The notes: generated by a model not told the origin, from the letters alone. A stretch of 64,000 nucleotides of DNA from Bacillota bacterium (GCA_023420935.1 JAEZUR010000071.1:97086-161085); one strand, 5' to 3'. Shown: positions 40,012 through 49,512, numbered from the stretch's first letter. Translations and numbers: made by a program.

Positions 40012-41042
40012 TGAAGAAACTAAGAGATAGATTTGATGCAAACAGTTTTTTATTATTTATTACCATCTTGTTATTTTTTGTACTGTATATAACAGGTGCT
40101 ATTGTATTTCGTGATAAGAATTTCATTAAGCCTCAAGTATTTTTGAATCTATTCATCGATAATGCTGCTCTTATTGTGGCAGCAGTAGGTATGACATTAG
40201 TACTTATAACAGCTGGTATTGACATTTCCATTGGATCTGTGATTGCTATGATCTGTATGTTGCTGGCATATTTAATGGAACGAAAAGGAGTTAGTGCAGG
40301 AGCAGCAATTATTATCTCCTTACTCGTAGGTATTATCTTTGGAACGGTACAAGGATTGTTAGTGGCATACCTTAAGATTCAGCCGTTTATCGTAACATTG
40401 GCCGGTATGTTCTTTGCCAGAGGTATGACAGCTATTATTAGTTCTGATATGATAAGCATCTCCAATGCACAATTTTTAGCAGTTGCAAATGCTAAGATTT
40501 ACTTACCGTTTTTTGGTACTCTGAATCGAAAAGGTATAATGGTTTACCCATATTTATACCCTAGTGTGATTATTGCCATAATTGTTTTGGTTGCAGCCTT
40601 TGTTCTATTAAAGTATACCAAATTTGGTAGAAGTATCTATGCGGTGGGTGGTAATGAGCAGTCCGCTTTGTTAATGGGATTAAACGTAAAAAGAACAAAA
40701 CTAAAGGTTTATATACTAAATGGTTTCTTAGCTTCCCTAGCTGGTGTTGTATTTGGCCTTAATTCTTGTGGAGGATTTGTAGAGCAAGCACGAGGATTTG
40801 AAATGGAAGCCATCGCATCTTCTGTTATAGGTGGTACACTACTAACTGGAGGAGTCGGAAATGTAATAGGAAGTTTATTTGGCGTTCTAATTAAAGGTAC
40901 CATAGAAACAATGATAACATTTCAGGGAACTTTATCATCCTGGTGGACTAAGATTGCTATCGCAGCTCTTCTTTGTTTCTTTATCATCTTACAGAGTGTG
41001 TTAGGAGAAAGAACAAAAAAGAACGCAGCTAAGAAAAGATAA
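40011..41042 (+). CDS. Sugar ABC transporter permease (YjfF-like)
   Basis: A 343-residue membrane protein with the same signature form, A-G-I-D-I-S-I-G-S-V-I-A, and G-G-T-L-L-T-G-G-V-G-N. Its ATG shares one base with the previous stop (TAATG), so translation is coupled. Two non-identical permeases after one tandem ATPase is the YtfQ-YtfR-YtfT-YjfF layout. Confidence 0.88.
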   Translation: MKKLRDRFDANSFLLFITILLFFVLYITGAIVFRDKNFIKPQVFLNLFIDNAALIVAAVGMTLVLITAGIDISIGSVIAMICMLLAYLMERKGVSAGAAIIISLLVGIIFGTVQGLLVAYLKIQPFIVTLAGMFFARGMTAIISSDMISISNAQFLAVANAKIYLPFFGTLNRKGIMVYPYLYPSVIIAIIVLVAAFVLLKYTKFGRSIYAVGGNEQSALLMGLNVKRTKLKVYILNGFLASLAGVVFGLNSCGGFVEQARGFEMEAIASSVIGGTLLTGGVGNVIGSLFGVLIKGTIETMITFQGTLSSWWTKIAIAALLCFFIILQSVLGERTKKNAAKKR

Positions 41043-41061
41043 TTACATACCAGTAAATAAG

Positions 41062-41091
41062 AGTACTAGTGGTGTTTGAGCTACTAGTACT
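41062..41091 (+). terminator. Hairpin after the ABC operon
   Basis: AGTACTAGT (41062-41070) pairs with ACTAGTACT (41083-41091); T-tract weak (TTTAAATTT). Confidence 0.6.
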
Positions 41092-41134
41092 TTAAATTTA
41101 CGATTGCTAAAAATACCAAAAAAAGGTAAAAATC

Positions 41135-41163
41135 TTGACGCAATCCTAATAATTTATTATAAT
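41135..41163 (+). promoter_or_regulatory. Promoter of the ROK regulator
   Basis: TTGACG at 41135-41140, 17-bp spacer, TATAAT at 41158-41163. Its place shows that a start codon at 41104 cannot be the one used. Confidence 0.75.
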
Positions 41164-41241
41164 AATAAGGATATAGATTATGTTTTGACACAAATAAAAT
41201 GCATACATTGGTCACTGGAAAAGGGATATGAGGGAAGTAAA

Positions 41242-42417
41242 ATGGTAAAAAACACTGGTAAAAATTTAAGGTACCTACGAGAAAATAATACGAATCAAAT
41301 AATAAAATACCTTACAATTAATCATGAAAGTTCAAGAATTGAATTATCTAAGCAGTTGGGCTTATCTAAAATGACTATAACCAATATTGTCTCTGATTTA
41401 TTGGAACGAGATTACCTGGTAGAGCATAAGGCAAAAGTTTCAGCACCTAGTGTATCAACGGGTCCAAAACCAATGAGACTTTCGATTAAAGATAGTAGAA
41501 TCTTAGCAATCGGTGTATATGTTTCTAGAGAACGTCTACACTGTTCTTTATGTGATATCGTAGGGAATGAATTGTACATTGATGAAGTTGATATTGATAA
41601 GAAGAATTTAAAAGAAAATTATAATGAACTTATCTGTACATCCATACAGAATATATTATCCTACAATCCGAAGTTAAATCAATATATTATTGGAATTGGA
41701 TTGTCTATGATTGGGTTAGTAGATTCTGAACAAGGTATGTTGATTAAAAGTACTGATTTCTTGGGAGATCATAAAATTCCCATTCGTGAAATTTTAATGG
41801 AGCGTTTCCCTTATCCTGTATTTATTAGCAATGATATGAAGGCATCAGCATTAGCGGAATTAATCTATGGATATGGAAAAGATTATAACGATTTTGTTAG
41901 TTTAGGTATTACATATGGTGTAGGTGCAGCAGTCGTCTCTGGTGGAAATGTCATTAAAGGGAAAAGAGGTTTTGGATCAGAGATTGGTCATATGTCGGTG
42001 AATTACCAAGGGGAAATGTGTGCTTGTGGTAATCGAGGCTGTTTAGAATTATATGCTAGCATTCAAGCGCTTTTGAAAAAAACTGAAACTTCTTCATTGC
42101 AAGAATTAGTAAAACGAATAGAGGATGGTAACGAATATACTACCAAAGTTATGAAAGAATTTGTTGATATGATGTGTGTGGCGTTAACTAATATTGTGAA
42201 TATATTTGATCCAGAGTGTGTTATTTTTGGACATGAAGGAATTGTTTTTGTGGAAAAATATATGAAACGAATGGAAGAGTATGTGAATTGCCATAGTATA
42301 CAAAGCAGTGAGAAGAAGGTTAAATTTAAAATTTCAATGTTTCGTGATATTGGTGGCTTGAGAGGATCAGCAACCTTAGTATTTAATAAATTATTTGAAG
42401 GCGAATTAAGTTTATAG
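41242..42417 (+). CDS. ROK family transcriptional regulator
   Basis: A 391-residue protein. N-terminal winged helix (~10-75: H-E-S-S-R-I-E-L-S-K-Q-L-G-L-S-K-M-T-I-T-N-I-V) is followed by a ROK sugar-kinase fold with S-L-G-I-T-Y-G-V-G-A-A-V-V-S-G and the zinc motif C-A-C-G-N-R-G-C-L-E. It resembles NagC/XylR-type repressors. The start at 42242 is not used; ATG 41242 follows GAGGGA at 41230. It sits after the furanose transporter and may regulate it; the effector is unknown. Confidence 0.88.
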   Translation: MVKNTGKNLRYLRENNTNQIIKYLTINHESSRIELSKQLGLSKMTITNIVSDLLERDYLVEHKAKVSAPSVSTGPKPMRLSIKDSRILAIGVYVSRERLHCSLCDIVGNELYIDEVDIDKKNLKENYNELICTSIQNILSYNPKLNQYIIGIGLSMIGLVDSEQGMLIKSTDFLGDHKIPIREILMERFPYPVFISNDMKASALAELIYGYGKDYNDFVSLGITYGVGAAVVSGGNVIKGKRGFGSEIGHMSVNYQGEMCACGNRGCLELYASIQALLKKTETSSLQELVKRIEDGNEYTTKVMKEFVDMMCVALTNIVNIFDPECVIFGHEGIVFVEKYMKRMEEYVNCHSIQSSEKKVKFKISMFRDIGGLRGSATLVFNKLFEGELSL

Positions 42418-42473
42418 AAGTAACATAAAATAAGATTATTATAGAGTTGATATGAAAATAATGAAAAGAATAA

Positions 42474-42509
42474 AAAAGGATACGATATTAAATCATATCG
42501 TATCCTTTT
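42474..42509. terminator. Bidirectional terminator overlapping the rpoD stop
   Basis: 15-bp perfect stem, 42474-42488 with 42495-42509, loop of 6. The rpoD stop codon lies in the loop, so the last codons form one arm. T-runs exist on both sides. Confidence 0.85.
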
Positions 42510-43603
42510 AACATTCTTGCACGGCTTGGATGCCTTAATTTACGAAGTGCCTTCGCTTCTATCTGACGGATTCGTTCACGCGTAACATTAAATTCCTTGC
42601 CTACTTCCTCTAATGTTCTAGTACGTCCATCTTTTAAACCAAAACGAAGAATTAATACTCTTTGTTCACGTTCGGTTAATGTATCTAATAATTTGGTAAT
42701 TTGATCTTGCAATACCGAATATGCAGCAGCATCTTCTGGTCCAACGATCGTATCATCTTTTATGAAGTCTCCCAAATGGCTATCATCTTCTTCACCAATT
42801 GGCGTATCAAGGGAGATTGGATCTGCAGATACTTTTAGGATTTCTCTTACTTTTTCAATTGGTAGATTCATTGCATCTGAAAGTTCTTGCTCTGTTGGTT
42901 CGCGTCCTAGTTCTTGTAATAAGCTTCTTGATACGCGATAAGTTTTATTAATAACTTCTGACATATGAACTGGAATACGAATCGTTCTAGATTGATCCGC
43001 AATGGATCTTGTAATAGCCTGTCTTATCCACCAAGTTGCGTAGGTACTAAACTTGTATCCTTTTGTATAATCAAACTTATCTACCGCTTTGATTAAGCCT
43101 AAATTACCTTCTTGTATTAAATCTAGGAAGGATAATCCTCTTCCTACGTAACGCTTCGCAATACTAACTACTAATCTTAGATTCGATTCTGCTAATGTTT
43201 GTTTTGCAATTTCATCGCCTTGCTCAATCTTTTTCGCTAATTCGATCTCATCTGCGATACTGAGTAATGGATAACCACCAATCTCTTTTAAATATAATTT
43301 AACGGGGTCGTCTGACATAGCAGAATTAGCAACAGAAATATCTTCCGCTAAAGAAATATCTTCCTCAGTTTCTAATTCTAATAATAAATCTTCATCTGGT
43401 TCCTCTTCTTCTTCAGAAAGATTGAGAACTACAATATTATTGCTTTCCAGATATTCATACATTTTGTCGATTTGATTAACATCTAAGTTTAATTCAGTAA
43501 AAAAATCATTTACTTTATCAACTTCAATAATACCTTTATTTTTCTTTGCAAAAGCTACTAATTCTTTTAGCTTATCATCAAAGTTACTTATCATTTCACT
43601 CAT
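42488..43603 (-). CDS. rpoD: RNA polymerase primary sigma factor
   Basis: A 371-residue sigma-70: region 1.1 at the N terminus (acidic linker to ~95), region 1.2 ([11 protein letters not shown]), region 2 ([13 protein letters not shown]...[13 protein letters not shown]), region 3, and region 4 ending [16 protein letters not shown]. The start at 43603 (M-S-E-M-I) has GGAGG before it; an ATG seven codons further up overlaps that site. No dnaG is next to it here, unlike the common dnaG-rpoD pair. Confidence 0.96.
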   Translation of the reverse strand: MSEMISNFDDKLKELVAFAKKNKGIIEVDKVNDFFTELNLDVNQIDKMYEYLESNNIVVLNLSEEEEEPDEDLLLELETEEDISLAEDISVANSAMSDDPVKLYLKEIGGYPLLSIADEIELAKKIEQGDEIAKQTLAESNLRLVVSIAKRYVGRGLSFLDLIQEGNLGLIKAVDKFDYTKGYKFSTYATWWIRQAITRSIADQSRTIRIPVHMSEVINKTYRVSRSLLQELGREPTEQELSDAMNLPIEKVREILKVSADPISLDTPIGEEDDSHLGDFIKDDTIVGPEDAAAYSVLQDQITKLLDTLTEREQRVLILRFGLKDGRTRTLEEVGKEFNVTRERIRQIEAKALRKLRHPSRARMLKGYDMI

Positions 43604-43934
43604 TTTTAGTCCTCCATTGGACATATAGTCCAGGCAAAATTGTCACCAAGTAGCATTGTATCACAGTTAAATAAATAATGCTAGTAATATCTGATAAAAC
43701 CCCTATATTTGTGCAATTACGACAATTTATTTCGTTGCAAATATTGAACAGTCAACATATATCACCACAATCGTGGGTGTGAATATGAGTTATCAGATAA
43801 GTGAATTAAAAATGCAGGTGAAAACTTTCTTTCTATATTTATAGTCCAAATTCTATAAAAGAATTCGTTGTATTAATAGTATGAGTAAAAAACGAAATAA
43901 TATAGTTGGGAGTGTTGCTTAATGATATAAATTA

Positions 43935-43963
43935 TTGACAAAAAAGTTAGGATATACTATAAT
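43935..43963 (+). promoter_or_regulatory. Promoter of the DUF134-Mrp operon
   Basis: Consensus TTGACA at 43935-43940, exactly 17 bp, TATAAT at 43958-43963. Such strength suggests control by a repressor. Confidence 0.85.
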
Positions 43964-43965
43964 CA

Positions 43966-43983
43966 AATGTGCATATGCACATT
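43966..43983. promoter_or_regulatory. 18-bp palindromic operator candidate
   Basis: Perfect palindrome AATGTGCATATGCACATT placed directly after the -10 box, over the expected transcription start. The first gene downstream is a DUF134 DNA-binding protein, so autorepression is likely. Confidence 0.7.
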
Positions 43984-44003
43984 AAAAACAGGAGGAAAAT
44001 TTT

Positions 44004-44378
44004 ATGTCACGCAGTATGAAATGTCGTAAAGTATGTGCTGATTTTACTCATAAAATATTTACTCCAGAAGGCAGTGGGAAAGGATTTATCACGATTAATG
44101 TGGAGGAATTAGAAGCAATTCGGCTGTGCGACTTAGAACATATGGAACAAGAAGAAGCTGCTAGAAGAATGGAGATCTCAAGAGGAACATTTCAGCGTAT
44201 CTTATATGCAGCTAGAAAGAAAACAGCAGAAGCGTTATGTGAAGGGAAAGGAATTCTCATTGATGGCGGTAATTATGAAATTGGCAGCAGATGCTGCAAC
44301 TGCAGTATAAAGTGCAAAACAAAACTTTTTTTAGAAAAAAATATACAAAGTAATATGAAGGAGGACAAAAATGAGTGA
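44004..44378 (+). CDS. DUF134 family DNA-binding protein
   Basis: A 124-residue protein. Conserved DUF134 N-terminal R-x-x-R-K-V-C/K-V-C segment, E-E-L-E-A-I-R-L-C-D-L-E-H-M, then a sigma-region-4-like helix-turn-helix (Q-E-E-A-A-R-R-M-E-I-S-R-G-T-F-Q-R-I-L) and a Cys-rich end (S-R-C-C-N-C-S-I-K-C-K). The cysteines could bind metal or an iron-sulfur cluster. The gene overlaps the next by 8 bp (ATGAGTGA), so the two are coupled. Role as a regulator is inferred. Confidence 0.85.
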   Translation: MSRSMKCRKVCADFTHKIFTPEGSGKGFITINVEELEAIRLCDLEHMEQEEAARRMEISRGTFQRILYAARKKTAEALCEGKGILIDGGNYEIGSRCCNCSIKCKTKLFLEKNIQSNMKEDKNE

Positions 44379-45672
44379 TTCATGTTCAGGAAGTTGCGGA
44401 AGCTGTTCGACAGATTGTGGTTCAAGACAACCATCGAGAGGAGATTTATTTGAACCAACCAATCAATATAGCAATATTAAGAAAGTAATTGGTATAGTAA
44501 GTGGAAAAGGAGGAGTTGGTAAATCATTTATCACTTCTTATTTATCGGTTTTAATGAAACGAAAAGGATATGAAACAGCAATCTTGGATGCAGATATTAC
44601 TGGTCCTTCTATCCCGAAAGCATTTGGTATTCATAAGAAAGCAACTGCCAATGAACTAGGAATTTTCCCTGGATACAGTGAAAAGGGTAACAAGGTAATG
44701 TCGGTAAATCTATTATTAGATACAGAAGATACACCTGTTGTTTGGAGAGGTCCAATTATTGCAGGAACAGTGAAACAATTCTGGACAGACGTTGTCTGGG
44801 GCGATGTAGATTATATGTTCGTGGATATGCCACCAGGAACAGGCGATGTATCTTTGACTGTATTTCAATCCATTCCGCTTGATGGTATTATTATAGTAAC
44901 TTCTCCTCAAGAATTGGTTTCTATGATTGTTTCTAAAGCAGTAAACATGGCAAATACGATGGAAGTACCAATACTTGGACTTGTAGAGAATTATAGTTAT
45001 GTATCCTGTGCAAATTGTGGAGAGAAAGTATCTGTGTTTGGTGAAAGTCATGTGGATGAGGTGGCTGCTAAATTTAATCTTAATGTACTTGGTAAACTAC
45101 CATTGGATCCTAGTATTGCTTCTGCTATCGATAAAGAGAAGGTGGAAGAGTTAGAGGGAGATTGGCTTGATTCTGTAGCTGATTATCTAGAAAAAGAACA
45201 TCCAGTTGAAAAAACTGTACAAGTAAAGGAAGAAAGTAAAAGAAAAGCCCGTACCTCATTAGGAGCAGAAGCAAAAAAAATTGCGATTACGACAGATGAG
45301 AAAAACAATGTTTACGGTCACTTTGGCACATGTCCAACGTTCACTGTATATGAAATGGACGGAGATATTCTACTAGGTAAAAGCATCCTAGAGAGCAATG
45401 GCACTGGACATAGTGAATTGACTCAATTACTTGTAGATAATAAAATAGAGGTATTAATCTGTGGAGGAATTGGTTCTGGTGCACTGGATGCATTATTAAA
45501 AGCTGGTATTATTGTTATTCCTGGGCAGCAAGGAGATATAGATGTGGCAACAGCAGCATTTATTGATGGAAGCTTATTTGCAAGTGATAAGCCAACTTGC
45601 CAAGGACATGATCAAAATCATGATCATAGTTGTAATTGTGAAGAACATGACCATCATCATCACCACCATTAA
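44371..45672 (+). CDS. Mrp/NBP35-type ATPase fused to NifX-like domain, His-rich tail
   Basis: A 433-residue protein. Cys-rich start (C-S-G-S-C-G-S-C-S-T-D-C), P-loop ATPase with S-G-K-G-G-V-G-K-S at ~44-52 and the C-A-N-C motif (S-Y-V-S-C-A-N-C-G-E), typical of Mrp iron-sulfur carriers. Residues ~300-415 form a NifX/NifB-type iron-molybdenum-cofactor-binding domain (K-K-I-A-I-T-T-D...G-H-F-G; V-L-I-C-G-G-I-G-S-G-A). The end is His-rich and finishes with six histidines, a likely metal-binding tail. It probably carries or inserts metal clusters. Confidence 0.9.
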   Translation: MSDSCSGSCGSCSTDCGSRQPSRGDLFEPTNQYSNIKKVIGIVSGKGGVGKSFITSYLSVLMKRKGYETAILDADITGPSIPKAFGIHKKATANELGIFPGYSEKGNKVMSVNLLLDTEDTPVVWRGPIIAGTVKQFWTDVVWGDVDYMFVDMPPGTGDVSLTVFQSIPLDGIIIVTSPQELVSMIVSKAVNMANTMEVPILGLVENYSYVSCANCGEKVSVFGESHVDEVAAKFNLNVLGKLPLDPSIASAIDKEKVEELEGDWLDSVADYLEKEHPVEKTVQVKEESKRKARTSLGAEAKKIAITTDEKNNVYGHFGTCPTFTVYEMDGDILLGKSILESNGTGHSELTQLLVDNKIEVLICGGIGSGALDALLKAGIIVIPGQQGDIDVATAAFIDGSLFASDKPTCQGHDQNHDHSCNCEEHDHHHHHH

Positions 45673-45747
45673 ACCAATCGAATACTTATAAAATTAAGAA
45701 TATACCATATTAAGCAATTTTGTATTCCATTTTAGGACGAGATGGGT

Positions 45748-45753
45748 TATAAT
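45748..45753 (+). promoter_or_regulatory. -10 box of the aldolase gene
   Basis: TATAAT at 45748-45753, about 90 bp before the aldolase ATG; no good -35 box at the right distance. Confidence 0.4.
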
Positions 45754-45842
45754 AAAAAATGGTATAAATCCAATTGGTGTATTTATGCATTAAAATTGGT
45801 TCTTATAAACAAAATCATACAAAAAGATATGGAGGTTGTACA

Positions 45843-46706
45843 ATGTTAGTATCAGCAAAAGAAATGCTTACAAAAGCAAAAGCTGGAAAATATGCAGTTG
45901 GTCAGTTCAATATCAACAATTTAGAATGGACAAAAGCTGTATTATTAACAGCACAAGAACTTAACTCACCAGTAATCCTTGGAGTTTCCGAAGGTGCAGG
46001 AAAATATATGTGTGGTTATAAAACAATCGTTGGTATGGTGAACGGTATGTTAGAGGAATTAAATATTACAGTTCCTGTAGCTCTTCACTTAGATCACGGT
46101 AGTGTAGAAGGAGCAAAAGCTTGTATCAATGCAGGTTTCTCCTCGATCATGTTTGATGGTTCACACTATCCAATCGAAGAAAACATAGCTTTAACGACTG
46201 AATTAGTACATGCTTGTAATGTGTTAGGAGTATCTCTTGAAGCTGAAGTTGGTTCAATCGGTGGAGAAGAAGATGGAGTTGTTGGAGCTGGAGAATGTGC
46301 AGATCCACAGGAGTGTAAACAAATCGCTGACCTTGGTGTAACAATGCTTGCAGCAGGTATCGGTAACATTCACGGACAATATCCTGAAAATTGGGCTGGT
46401 CTTAGCTTTGAAACATTAGATGCAGTTCAGAAATTAACTGGAGATATGCCATTAGTACTTCATGGTGGTACTGGAATCCCAGAAGATATGATTAAAAAAG
46501 CAATTTCTCTTGGTGTTGCTAAGATTAATGTTAATACAGAGTGCCAGTTATCATTTGCTGAGGGTACACGTAACTATATCGAAGCTGGAAAAGATAAACA
46601 AGGAAAAGGCTTTGACCCACGTAAATTATTAGCACCTGGTTATGAAGCAATTAAAGCTACTGTAAAAGAAAAAATGGAATTATTTGGTTCAGTAGGAAAA
46701 GCATAA
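45843..46706 (+). CDS. fba: Class II fructose-bisphosphate aldolase
   Basis: A 287-residue protein with zinc-binding motifs A-L-H-L-D-H-G and V-L-H-G-G-T-G, E-A-E-V-G-S-I-G-G-E-E-D-G, and the C-terminal I-N-V-N-T-E segment. It splits fructose-1,6-bisphosphate in glycolysis; a tagatose-bisphosphate role cannot be excluded by eye. ATG 45843 has GGAGG upstream; the longer frame from 45774 lacks one. Confidence 0.93.
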   Translation: MLVSAKEMLTKAKAGKYAVGQFNINNLEWTKAVLLTAQELNSPVILGVSEGAGKYMCGYKTIVGMVNGMLEELNITVPVALHLDHGSVEGAKACINAGFSSIMFDGSHYPIEENIALTTELVHACNVLGVSLEAEVGSIGGEEDGVVGAGECADPQECKQIADLGVTMLAAGIGNIHGQYPENWAGLSFETLDAVQKLTGDMPLVLHGGTGIPEDMIKKAISLGVAKINVNTECQLSFAEGTRNYIEAGKDKQGKGFDPRKLLAPGYEAIKATVKEKMELFGSVGKA

Positions 46707-46740
46707 TTAAATTCTTGGCGTTATGCTAGGTATAGATAGG

Positions 46741-46779
46741 AAGACAGTCGATTGTTAACAGTCGTCTGTCTTTTTTTTA
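46741..46779 (+). terminator. Terminator after fba
   Basis: AAGACAG (46741-46747) pairs with CTGTCTT, with a mostly paired inner part around TGTTAACA, followed by T8. Confidence 0.8.
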
Positions 46780-47038
46780 TATTTTTTTATATTTTCTGAG
46801 GAATCCATTCTATCTCATGTGAAAATAACTTTGTGTAATTTTTTTACTTTAACTTTAATATAAAATTAATTATTATACATATTAATATACTAAAATAAAT
46901 AAAAAAACACGTGAAGGAAACTAAACGTTTTAATTTTTAAAATTTATGTTGTAAAAATCACTGTTGTATTATATAATTTAGAATATAGTAAAATAGTTTA
47001 ATAAATAATATACATCATCATAGCGAGGTTGAATAAAG
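46780..47038 (+). promoter_or_regulatory. AT-rich upstream region of the GH43 pair
   Basis: No gene. A promoter TTGTAA (46949-46954)-N17-TATAAT (46972-46977) precedes the first GH43 gene. A small inverted repeat TTTTAA-TTT-TTAAAA lies at 46928-46942, just before it; operator role unproven. Confidence 0.6.
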
Positions 47039-48007
47039 ATGGAGATAAGTAAAGTGAAATTAACAGAATATAATGTGCCATGGATAGAGCAAAGGGCTGA
47101 TCCTTATGTATGTAAAAGAGAAGGTTGGTACTATTTTACTGCCTCTGTACCGGAATATGACCGCATTATATTAAGAAGAGCTTCTTCATTAAGGGATCTA
47201 CAAACTGCAAAAGAACATGTTATATGGACAAAACATAAAGATGGAATTATGAGTGAACATATTTGGGCGCCAGAATTACATTACATAGACGGTAAATGGT
47301 ATATATATTTTGCTGCTGGTGAGAAGGAAAATGTATGGGACATCCGACCATATGTATTGGAATGCTCTGGACAAGATCCAATTGATGATCCTTGGATTGA
47401 GTTGGGGAAGATGCAAAGGGCCAAGGAGGATGTGTTTTCTTTTGAGGCCTTTTCGCTAGATGGAACTGTGTTTGAGAATAAGGGAGAAAAGTTCTTTGTT
47501 TGGGCTGAAAAGGTTGGAGTAGGAAAACAGATATCCAATCTCTATATTGCAAAGATGGAAACACCAAATAAACTTAAGACGGTTCAAGTATTGTTAACGA
47601 CACCAGACTATGATTGGGAGAGAGTTAATTTTTGGGTAAATGAAGGGCCAGCTGTTGTAAAAAGAAATGGAACCATATATTTGACATTTTCAGCAAGTTC
47701 TACAGGTGCGTGCTATTGTGTAGGTTTGCTTACGGCTGATGAAAATACTGATTTGCTCGATCCGGGTAGTTGGAAGAAAGAACGTTACCCTGTACTTACT
47801 TCAGATTCACAGAAAGGAATATATGGTCCTGGTCATAATTGCTTTACACAATCGGAAGATGGAAAGGACCTGATGATATACCACGCTAGACAGTATCCTG
47901 AAATAGAGGGAGATCCATTGTATGATCCAAATAGACATGCAATGATTATGGAAATAGAGTGGAATGAAGATGGAACTCCAATATTTGAGTACAAGAATCA
48001 AAAATAA
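47039..48007 (+). CDS. GH43 family glycosidase, cytoplasmic (arabinosidase type)
   Basis: A 322-residue protein without signal peptide. Five-bladed propeller pattern with likely base Asp21 (R-A-D-P-Y-V), I-W-A-P-E-L-H-Y-I-D-G-K-W-Y-I-Y-F-A-A, and probable acid Glu202 (W-V-N-E-G-P-A). It probably removes arabinose from imported arabino-oligosaccharides; GH43 also includes xylosidases, so specificity rests on context. GAGG-type site before ATG. Eleven bases separate it from the second GH43 gene, so one transcript. Confidence 0.85.
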   Translation: MEISKVKLTEYNVPWIEQRADPYVCKREGWYYFTASVPEYDRIILRRASSLRDLQTAKEHVIWTKHKDGIMSEHIWAPELHYIDGKWYIYFAAGEKENVWDIRPYVLECSGQDPIDDPWIELGKMQRAKEDVFSFEAFSLDGTVFENKGEKFFVWAEKVGVGKQISNLYIAKMETPNKLKTVQVLLTTPDYDWERVNFWVNEGPAVVKRNGTIYLTFSASSTGACYCVGLLTADENTDLLDPGSWKKERYPVLTSDSQKGIYGPGHNCFTQSEDGKDLMIYHARQYPEIEGDPLYDPNRHAMIMEIEWNEDGTPIFEYKNQK

Positions 48008-48018
48008 GGAGACGAAAA

Positions 48019-49485
48019 ATGAAAAAGATAGTTATTGTGGGTTTACTTGTGGGGACAATCATGACATTAACAGCGTGTTCGGGAACTAGTGAAACATTTG
48101 ATAATGTAACGTTAAGAGCGGATGAGGAAGTCAAACATGTGTTTCAAGATGCTTCCGTACATGATCCATCCATTGTAGAGGATAATGGAATGTATTATGT
48201 ATTTGGATCTCATCTTACCGCTGCCAAATCAAGCGATTTAAAAAATTGGGATACCATAGCATCGGGTGTAAAACCTAAGAATAAAATTATACCTGATGCA
48301 ATGAAAGAAATGTCGGAAGCATTTTCTTGGGCACAAACCAGTACCTTTTGGGCTCCGGATGTTGTGCAATTAGAAGATGGAAAATACTATATGTATTATT
48401 GTAATTGCGAAGGCAGTAGCCCACTTTCTGCGTTGGGTATTGCAGTTTCGGATAATATAGAAGGTCCATATAAAGATTTAGGAATTATATTAAAATCTGG
48501 TATGACAGATGAGCCAAGTGAAAATGGAGATTTTTATGATGCTACGGTTTATCCGAATGTAGTAGATCCTGCAGTGTTCTATGATGCCGAGGGCAGACTT
48601 TGGATGAGTTACGGATCCTATTCTGGCGGCATTTACATATTAGAACTTGATACAAAGACTGGCTTCCCGCTGGAAAAGGGATATGGTAAAAAGATTCTGG
48701 GGGCCAACCATCTTCGAATTGAGGCCTCTTATGTAATCTACAACCCGGATACGAAATATTACTATATGTTTTTGTCATTTGGAGGTCTCGATGCAGATGG
48801 TGGATATAACATCAGAGTTATCCGTTCCAAAACTCCAGATGGACCTTATTATGATTCTGCCGGAAATGACATGATAGAATGTAAAGGGCCAGATGGTAGC
48901 TTTTTTGATGATGAGGCAGCTGCAAAATATGGAACAAAATTAATGGGTAATTATAAATGGTTATGGACGGAAGGGGAGAGTGGAGAAAAGAGGAATGGAT
49001 TTCTATCTCCGGGACACAATTCTGCTCTATACGATGAAAAGACAGATAAGTATTTCTTAATCTTCCACACCAGATTTGAACATAGAGGGGAAGCATATGA
49101 AGTAAGAACACACCAAATGTTCTTTAACGAAGATGGTTGGCCAGTTGTGGCACCATATCGCTACGCGGATGAAACCATAGAGAAGTATGAGAAAAAAGAT
49201 TTGGTAGGTCCATATAAAATGATAAATCATGGGCGTGACATTTCTGCCGCTATAAAAGAATCGCGAAATATAACTCTTTATACCAATGGAAAAGTTGCAG
49301 GGGATTATAACGGGAAATGGAAACTGGTTGGAGATAACCAGATAGAAATTAAGTTAGATGGTGAAGTATACAAAGGTGTATTTTTGAAACAGTGGGATGA
49401 GTTTGGTTTAAAAAATGTTATGACATTTTCTGCCCTATCCGAAAAGGGAGTTGCTATCTGGGGTAGTGGGTTGTCAGCAAAATAA
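48019..49485 (+). CDS. GH43 lipoprotein, endo-1,5-arabinanase-like
   Basis: A 488-residue lipoprotein with lipobox L-T-A-C (Cys20). Catalytic triad candidates: Asp49 (H-D-P-S-I-V), Asp183 (V-V-D-P-A-V-F) and Glu235 (L-R-I-E-A-S-Y). F-W-A-P-D-V and P-G-H-N-S-A are also present. A C-terminal ~90-residue beta domain with I-T-L-Y-T-N-G-K-V-A-G matches the extra domain of AbnB-type arabinanases. Anchored outside the cell, it would cut arabinan to oligomers for import. Transcribed with the preceding GH43 gene. Confidence 0.87.
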   Translation: MKKIVIVGLLVGTIMTLTACSGTSETFDNVTLRADEEVKHVFQDASVHDPSIVEDNGMYYVFGSHLTAAKSSDLKNWDTIASGVKPKNKIIPDAMKEMSEAFSWAQTSTFWAPDVVQLEDGKYYMYYCNCEGSSPLSALGIAVSDNIEGPYKDLGIILKSGMTDEPSENGDFYDATVYPNVVDPAVFYDAEGRLWMSYGSYSGGIYILELDTKTGFPLEKGYGKKILGANHLRIEASYVIYNPDTKYYYMFLSFGGLDADGGYNIRVIRSKTPDGPYYDSAGNDMIECKGPDGSFFDDEAAAKYGTKLMGNYKWLWTEGESGEKRNGFLSPGHNSALYDEKTDKYFLIFHTRFEHRGEAYEVRTHQMFFNEDGWPVVAPYRYADETIEKYEKKDLVGPYKMINHGRDISAAIKESRNITLYTNGKVAGDYNGKWKLVGDNQIEIKLDGEVYKGVFLKQWDEFGLKNVMTFSALSEKGVAIWGSGLSAK

Positions 49486-49512
49486 AATAGCGTGTGATAA
49501 TGCTAAGTAAAT

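Larger units (their letters stand above)
43604..44003. promoter_or_regulatory. Divergent region between rpoD and the DUF134 gene
   Basis: 400 bp without a gene. The right end holds the DUF134 promoter and palindrome listed separately. I found no clear -10/-35 pair for rpoD on the minus strand and no further strong repeat. Confidence 0.5.

Noticed and set aside
41104..41241. N-terminal extension of the ROK regulator
   Set aside because: The extension includes a consensus promoter at 41135-41163, and the protein family starts at about the ATG at 41242.
45774..45842. N-terminal extension of the aldolase
   Set aside because: No homology to the family and no ribosome site; GGAGG directly precedes the ATG at 45843.
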